From Urophycis tenuis (taxonomy: Eukaryota > Chordata > Actinopteri > Gadiformes > Phycidae): a stretch of DNA of 64,000 bases. The stretch covers positions 8,106,759-8,170,758 of the forward strand of contig JAXIVH010000014.1 of assembly GCA_036785325.1 (NCBI GenBank). Reading direction: 5' to 3'. The notes beneath the pieces are model-generated. The model ran no database searches and was not told the DNA's origin. It worked only from the letters and a program-made list of their open reading frames with translations. The position numbers and the translations under genes are program-made. Position 1 is the first letter of the stretch. Each line of letters starts with the position of its first letter. Positions 59,257 to 64,000 of this stretch are shown one piece after another.

Positions 59257-61083
59257 TGAAAATCATATCATGGTGCTAATATTTTTCGGCAGACGGCCAT
59301 CGCATACAGGCACGCACATATTATGCGACAACACCGGGGGCCACACAGGGCATCCTCTCTCATTGAAGAGAAAGATCAAAAATTGAGTTGACATATAACT
59401 TTTGTTTAGTTAATTTTAGTTCGTGTATAGTATCAATAATTAAGTATGTAATCAAGTATATAAAGTAATCTGCACCCCCGATGCATATGACAAAAACGAT
59501 GCGTGTGTATGTGTGTGCGTGTAATCTTAAGTGTTTCAAACATTGTGTGCTAGCTAAAGAAGAAATGAGGTGTACATATGTGTATTTTACTGTCACCACT
59601 ACTGTTAACAGGCGGGGCTTTTTGCCAGCTACACAATACGTCATGTTGTTTTACTGACACCCAAATGTTAACTGCTTTGAAAAAAGATTTCCTGGATGGA
59701 ATAACCTACCTTGTGGGTGGGCGCATTTAGTCCTGAGAAACCTTCAAGTTCCGATATTATTTTATTAGAGTTGGCCTACATAGCTGCAGGAAAGTTATAT
59801 AGTGCAGGTTTAAAGGGTAGTTTGGGGTGAATATTCAATGTTGTTTTGACAAAAATGTTTGAAGTTATCAAACGAGGGAAATTATCTGTAAAATGCAAAA
59901 GGTCTGCTGCCTCCGGCTATAAGCACTGTGATTTGACAACGTGCCTCACACTTGCTAAAACAAAACACTTTGTAAAACCATGTCACGACCGCTCAGAACA
60001 CATTTTTAACTCGTTGGTGAAAGTTCTGCAATAACGGGGGTTTACCACCATTTACCCACTAGTAATAGTAACAGTAATAGTAATAGAAATAGATTGAGAG
60101 TCAATCGTCCCTATTACCAATCCCAGTGCAGGATCACTGGCCAATCAAAGGCCAACCTCACATTACATTTATTTGATCGTTATTTAAAAAGTTAAAAAGT
60201 GTAAGGGATTGCAGTTTGATTACCTTCCACTAGATGGTGCAACAGTAGCAGAAGGCAACCATGCCTTTTCTAAAACACTTAGACGTCCACTGTCAAAATA
60301 CACGTCTTATATTATTTTACTACATTATTTGAAATAGTATACAATGGATAGATACTATACTGTAGAGACTTACTCTTAGTCGATCACATTGCATGATCAC
60401 ATTATATTTAAAATGTGCGGTTGTACGTTTACTGTCGAACATCGGCCCGTGATTGGCTGTAAAATCTCAGAGGCGGGACTGACAGCCATCTGCTCTGCAT
60501 TGGCCCCCAGACATGTCTGTCAAAACTAACCTCGCTTAGTGTCACTCTTCCTCGTGCATTACTGGATACGCTACACAAAGGAAATATAAATAGGAAAACA
60601 ATTATAAACCCCGCAAAATGTTTGTATGATATCGGTTAACCCTAGCGGGTTTTTTCATTTATCTTTCTTACATTTTTTTTGTTTTTCAGCGGTATGGTCG
60701 CTTTACGGTTGATTCGGATCTCCTTGGCAACACACAACTGTCCTGCGAAGTTTGGCTCCACTGTTACTTTCACCTGAGTTTGTTTTTTGTTTCACAAGTA
60801 GCCAAACGGCTCTTTGGCGGGATATACCTTCTTCAAGTATCGGGGGATTCGTTTCGGATACACCGCTTACGCCGAGGCATAATTCCAAGACGATGTTTCT
60901 GGAGTCGGAACGGCTTTAGACGACAGTGTGCTCATGTAGTGGGGATCGATGCCTGGCGGAGGCATTGTTCTGTTCGCTGTGGAGCGCGCACGGGCACCGG
61001 GCCGTGCCGCGAGCCGGGGACACTAGTTTTCGGCCCATCGTTCGCTCGCTTATTGGTCAGCGACGATCGCGAGAAACATCACC
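59257..61083. other. Upstream region of ccdc88c
   Basis: No gene found. From about 60440 there are two inverted CCAAT boxes (ATTGG in GTGATTGGCTG near 60452 and GCATTGGCC near 60499) and a GGCGGGAC GC-box-like site. The GC content then rises towards the start codon at 61084, so the promoter and 5' UTR probably lie in 60400-61083. Confidence 0.45.
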
Positions 61084-62863
61084 ATGGATCTGACTTTATC
61101 AGAGCTGTTGGTCAATTTCATGGAGTCGCCATTGGTGGTGTGGGTGAGTGGGGCTCCTTGCGCGAGAAGAGTTTCTCTCTGTCTCTGTCTCTCTATCTCT
61201 CTCGCTCTCTTCCCCTCTCTCTCTCCCCCCCTCTCTCTCATTCATATATATATTCACAAAGCTATACTAGATACGCTTGAGTATTAGTGGAACAGTTCGG
61301 CACCTGCCGAGGATAAGAACACAGGAAAGGGACAGCCCACCCCAGGTCAATAACATTATTTCTGATGGGATCTGGGTCAGTCCAGCTCAACTGTATCTGT
61401 GTGTGTCCGTGTTAGATGTCTCGCCCATTGTATTTATCCCTCAGTAACGTACAGCAAAAAAAATAAAATAATCAATGGGCTTTCACGCGAGGCTGTGACT
61501 TACATGTCCTATACAACGATATGTGTAGTGCTACTCCTCGACGGGTCAGACATTTGTTAGTCGGTTTTATTGATGTGCACACTTCAGCCCTTTACTTTTC
61601 TACTTTGGGGAAAATTACATTTGCAGCACACGTGCGTAGAGGTATCGGACGACATATGGTTTAATCAATGCATAGGCATACTTAAAAAGCTAAACGTCCT
61701 GGCTGAAGGTAGTGCAATAATATCAAGACGTTGCTAATCAATTAATCAACCAATCAATCATACACCTTTTGAGGTTGTGCCACAACGTCTCAGTTCAAAA
61801 TTGTAGGAGGTAACTAGTTATATTTTACATATATTTCTAACTCATATGCTCAAATGTCACATGTCATGTCTGTATTTGTGGTGGGAGCTTGGTACCATGA
61901 TGTAAAGCAAAAGAGTGTTACCTTTAATCTCAATCCATGTTGTTTTATTTATTCCCAAATTACTTTTTAGGCTTTGGTTTGAATTGTAGTCTATTGGTAG
62001 TGCTACAGGTTTTTCCTCTCCTAAAGCCATCAAGTCCATCAGCACAGGTCATTAAACTTTGTGAAGGCCTACTTCCTGGTTTCCTGTGACCTCATATCCT
62101 GTTAGGCCAGCTAACCAGCCAGACATCCATCCATCCACATTTTCCTGGCTTTGTTATGTTTTGCACAACGATTATCGCGCACACAGCCACACATTTAAAC
62201 GGGTCGACGAGTGAAGCGAGTGAAACCTGTCCCCTGACGTGTTAGTGAAAGTTTTCCATGCTATTTTTTTCCATGTCTTTGTTTATTTTGACATATATAA
62301 CATATTTGGCAAATTGGAAACACCAAAGGCACATTGCAGACAGTATAAGTAAAAGTGGTGAAATAGTTGGTGCAGGACAGTGCAGTGGCTGAGCTGGACC
62401 TTTTACCTATTATCAACCACTCAACAGTGCAATATTGATAATGGTCAATGCAGCCAATGTAATTGTGCATGTATTGTGATACAACAATGTCTATTGTCCA
62501 TGCAAAGTACCCATCAGATAATGAAGGAATGAGACTTCACGTTGAATGTTCTAACGCTAATGCTATTCCCCACCTATCTCTCTCTATCTCTCTGTCTCTC
62601 TGGCTGCTAGATTCAGACCTTGGGTCCGCTGGGCCTCCCAGATGGGGTGAGCTCGGAGGAGCGGGTCAACGTGTTCATGGAGTTGGTGGACGGTGTCTTT
62701 CTTCACAAGATCATGACCCAGATGTAGGTGTCTGCACACACACGGAGGGAGAGCACAGCAGGGAGGGAGGGCTGCTGCTTTTGTGTGCAGGTGCATGGGG
62801 GAGTCCGAGCCGTATGAAACGGTTGGCTACGTAGATGTGTTTCCTGTGTGTGTGCGTGTGTGT

Positions 62864-62919
<56 letters not shown>

Positions 62920-63598
62920 GCGTGTGTCAGTGTGTGTCTTCCGTGTCTGAGACCACATCCTGGCTTCCAAGTTGCTAGGTGCATCCTCTATCTGATGAAG
63001 TGAAACAAACCAAACACACATTACTATAGCTGTACTAAATACTATAGCTATAGGGACCCCAGGACTACGACAAACTAATACTTGGTTATTAGTGTGTTTA
63101 TGCATTTGTAGTAACAAATAAATTCATTTGCTTTGATGTGTCTGTGGCAGAAACTGGTTCCCTTGCTTTGATTGAGAGCAGTTTCGCATTCTTTTTGTGA
63201 ACATGTTCAGCGTTTGCTCATTCTCCCTGGGACCATAGACCTAATGTTATGTCATTCCTTTAACCTTGACCTGACCAGGACAGCCATGTTTGTCACCTTC
63301 TTCTTTCAGCATTGGGCCACAGAGTCACTGTGCTCTGTGATGTCTTGTGAACGGGAGATTCAAATGGACTTTACCTTACCCAGCCAATCCCCTTGCAGCA
63401 GTAGATCAGCCCAGTAGATTAAGCCCCTCCCCGCTCTCGTATGCAAATCAGTTATCAGCAAATCAGTCTGCCAGATGCCTGCGTGTGTATATGTGTACTG
63501 ACTAGTATCTAACCAAAAGCATAATATAAGTAGTCTAAATCCTACCCCCCAAAATAATGTCTGTCCTGAGCTATTGAGGTGCGTGTGTGTGTGTGTGT

Positions 63599-63650
<52 letters not shown>

Positions 63651-63651
63651 T

Positions 63652-63693
<42 letters not shown>

Positions 63694-63876
63694 GCGTGTG
63701 CGTGTGCGCGCGCGTGCGTGCGTGTGTGCTTGTGTTAATTTCGACTGCCATTTTTGTCTCTCCATAGTGACCCCAGCCCAGCCAACCAGCGGCTCAATAA
63801 GAACGTGAACAACGACGTGTCCCTTCGTCTCTACAACCTGACCGTCCTCACCCGACAGATCCGCAGCTATTACCAA
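61084..63876 (+). CDS. ccdc88c: CCDC88 (Daple/Girdin family), N-terminal HOOK domain, 5' part of gene
   Basis: Three coding exons: 61084-61143, 62611-62723 and 63768-63876, in phase and ending at a donor GTACGT. The gene continues past the window. The 94 residues read MDLTLSELLVNFMESPLVVW, IQTLGPLG, FMELVDGVFLHKIMTQIDPS, NQRLNKNVNNDVSLRLYNLT and RQIRSYYQ. This is the start of the HOOK-type calponin-like domain shared by CCDC88A and CCDC88C. MDxTxSELL fits CCDC88C (recalled human start MDVTVSELLELF) better than CCDC88A. Family role: HOOK domain, long coiled coil and a C-terminal G-alpha-binding motif, acting in Wnt/Dishevelled and polarity signalling. The paralogue call is moderately sure. Confidence 0.85.
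62845..62935 (+). repeat. (TG)n microsatellite in ccdc88c intron 2
   Basis: TG tract of about 90 bases with CG and CTG interruptions, starting about 120 bases after the exon end at 62723. Confidence 0.9.
63580..63728 (+). repeat. (TG)n/(CG) microsatellite before ccdc88c exon 3
   Basis: About 149 bases of TG ending in GCGCGCGTGCGTGCG, about 40 bases before the exon 3 acceptor (CCATAG, exon from 63768). Confidence 0.9.
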
Positions 63877-64000
63877 GTACGTCAACCTTACCACACACAG
63901 GGCACGTCTACGGGCTGCAGGAAAACGCCTGCCGTGCACCACTGCCATTTTCGACAGCTAAAACCACACTGGCACTCGCCACTTGTCTCTCTCGGATGGA

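Overview
The window looks like nuclear DNA of a ray-finned (teleost-type) fish. Its genes are split into many short exons with GT-AG introns, and the encoded proteins are clear vertebrate orthologues. The non-coding DNA is full of (TG)n/(CA)n microsatellites, minisatellites and fish-type SINE/LINE remnants. I see no prokaryotic operons, CRISPR arrays or phage. Most open frames outside the genes below come from microsatellites or minisatellites. The species cannot be fixed from sequence alone.

Layout: (1) 112-996, + strand, the last two exons of a protein ending in a probable Ras-association/ubiquitin-fold domain and an LPPG/LPTG repeat. (2) 5367-6833, +, complete pth2, the precursor of the 39-residue peptide TIP39. 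(3) 12995-8162, - strand, seven exons of a tedc1-like gene (tubulin epsilon/delta complex, centriole biology); one intron is nearly filled by a 25-bp minisatellite. (4) 16291-36600, +, a complete gephyrin gene, with an alternative cassette exon and an unusual low-complexity linker. (5) 36601-46900, a roughly 10 kb gene-poor spacer. (6) 47063-55955, +, complete pals1 (mpp5) in 16 coding exons. (7) 59175-59256, -, tRNA-Ser(GCT). (8) 61084-63876, +, the first three coding exons of a ccdc88 (Daple/Girdin) gene, which runs off the right edge.

The genes do not form one pathway. From memory, the human counterparts of tedc1, GPHN, PALS1 and CCDC88C all lie on chromosome 14q, and GPHN and PALS1 are close together there, so most of the window reads as one conserved vertebrate block. 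Gephyrin makes molybdenum cofactor and scaffolds inhibitory synapses. PALS1 scaffolds the Crumbs polarity complex. CCDC88 proteins link Dishevelled/G-protein signals to polarity. TEDC1 acts at centrioles.

The most interesting signal is a directional placement of dinucleotide repeats around splice sites. Sense-strand TG tracts sit just upstream of at least ten 3' splice sites, and sense-strand CA tracts sit just after three 5' splice sites. One gephyrin intron (30827-31406) has CA at its start and about 190 nt of TG ending 9 nt before the next exon, so its two ends could pair.
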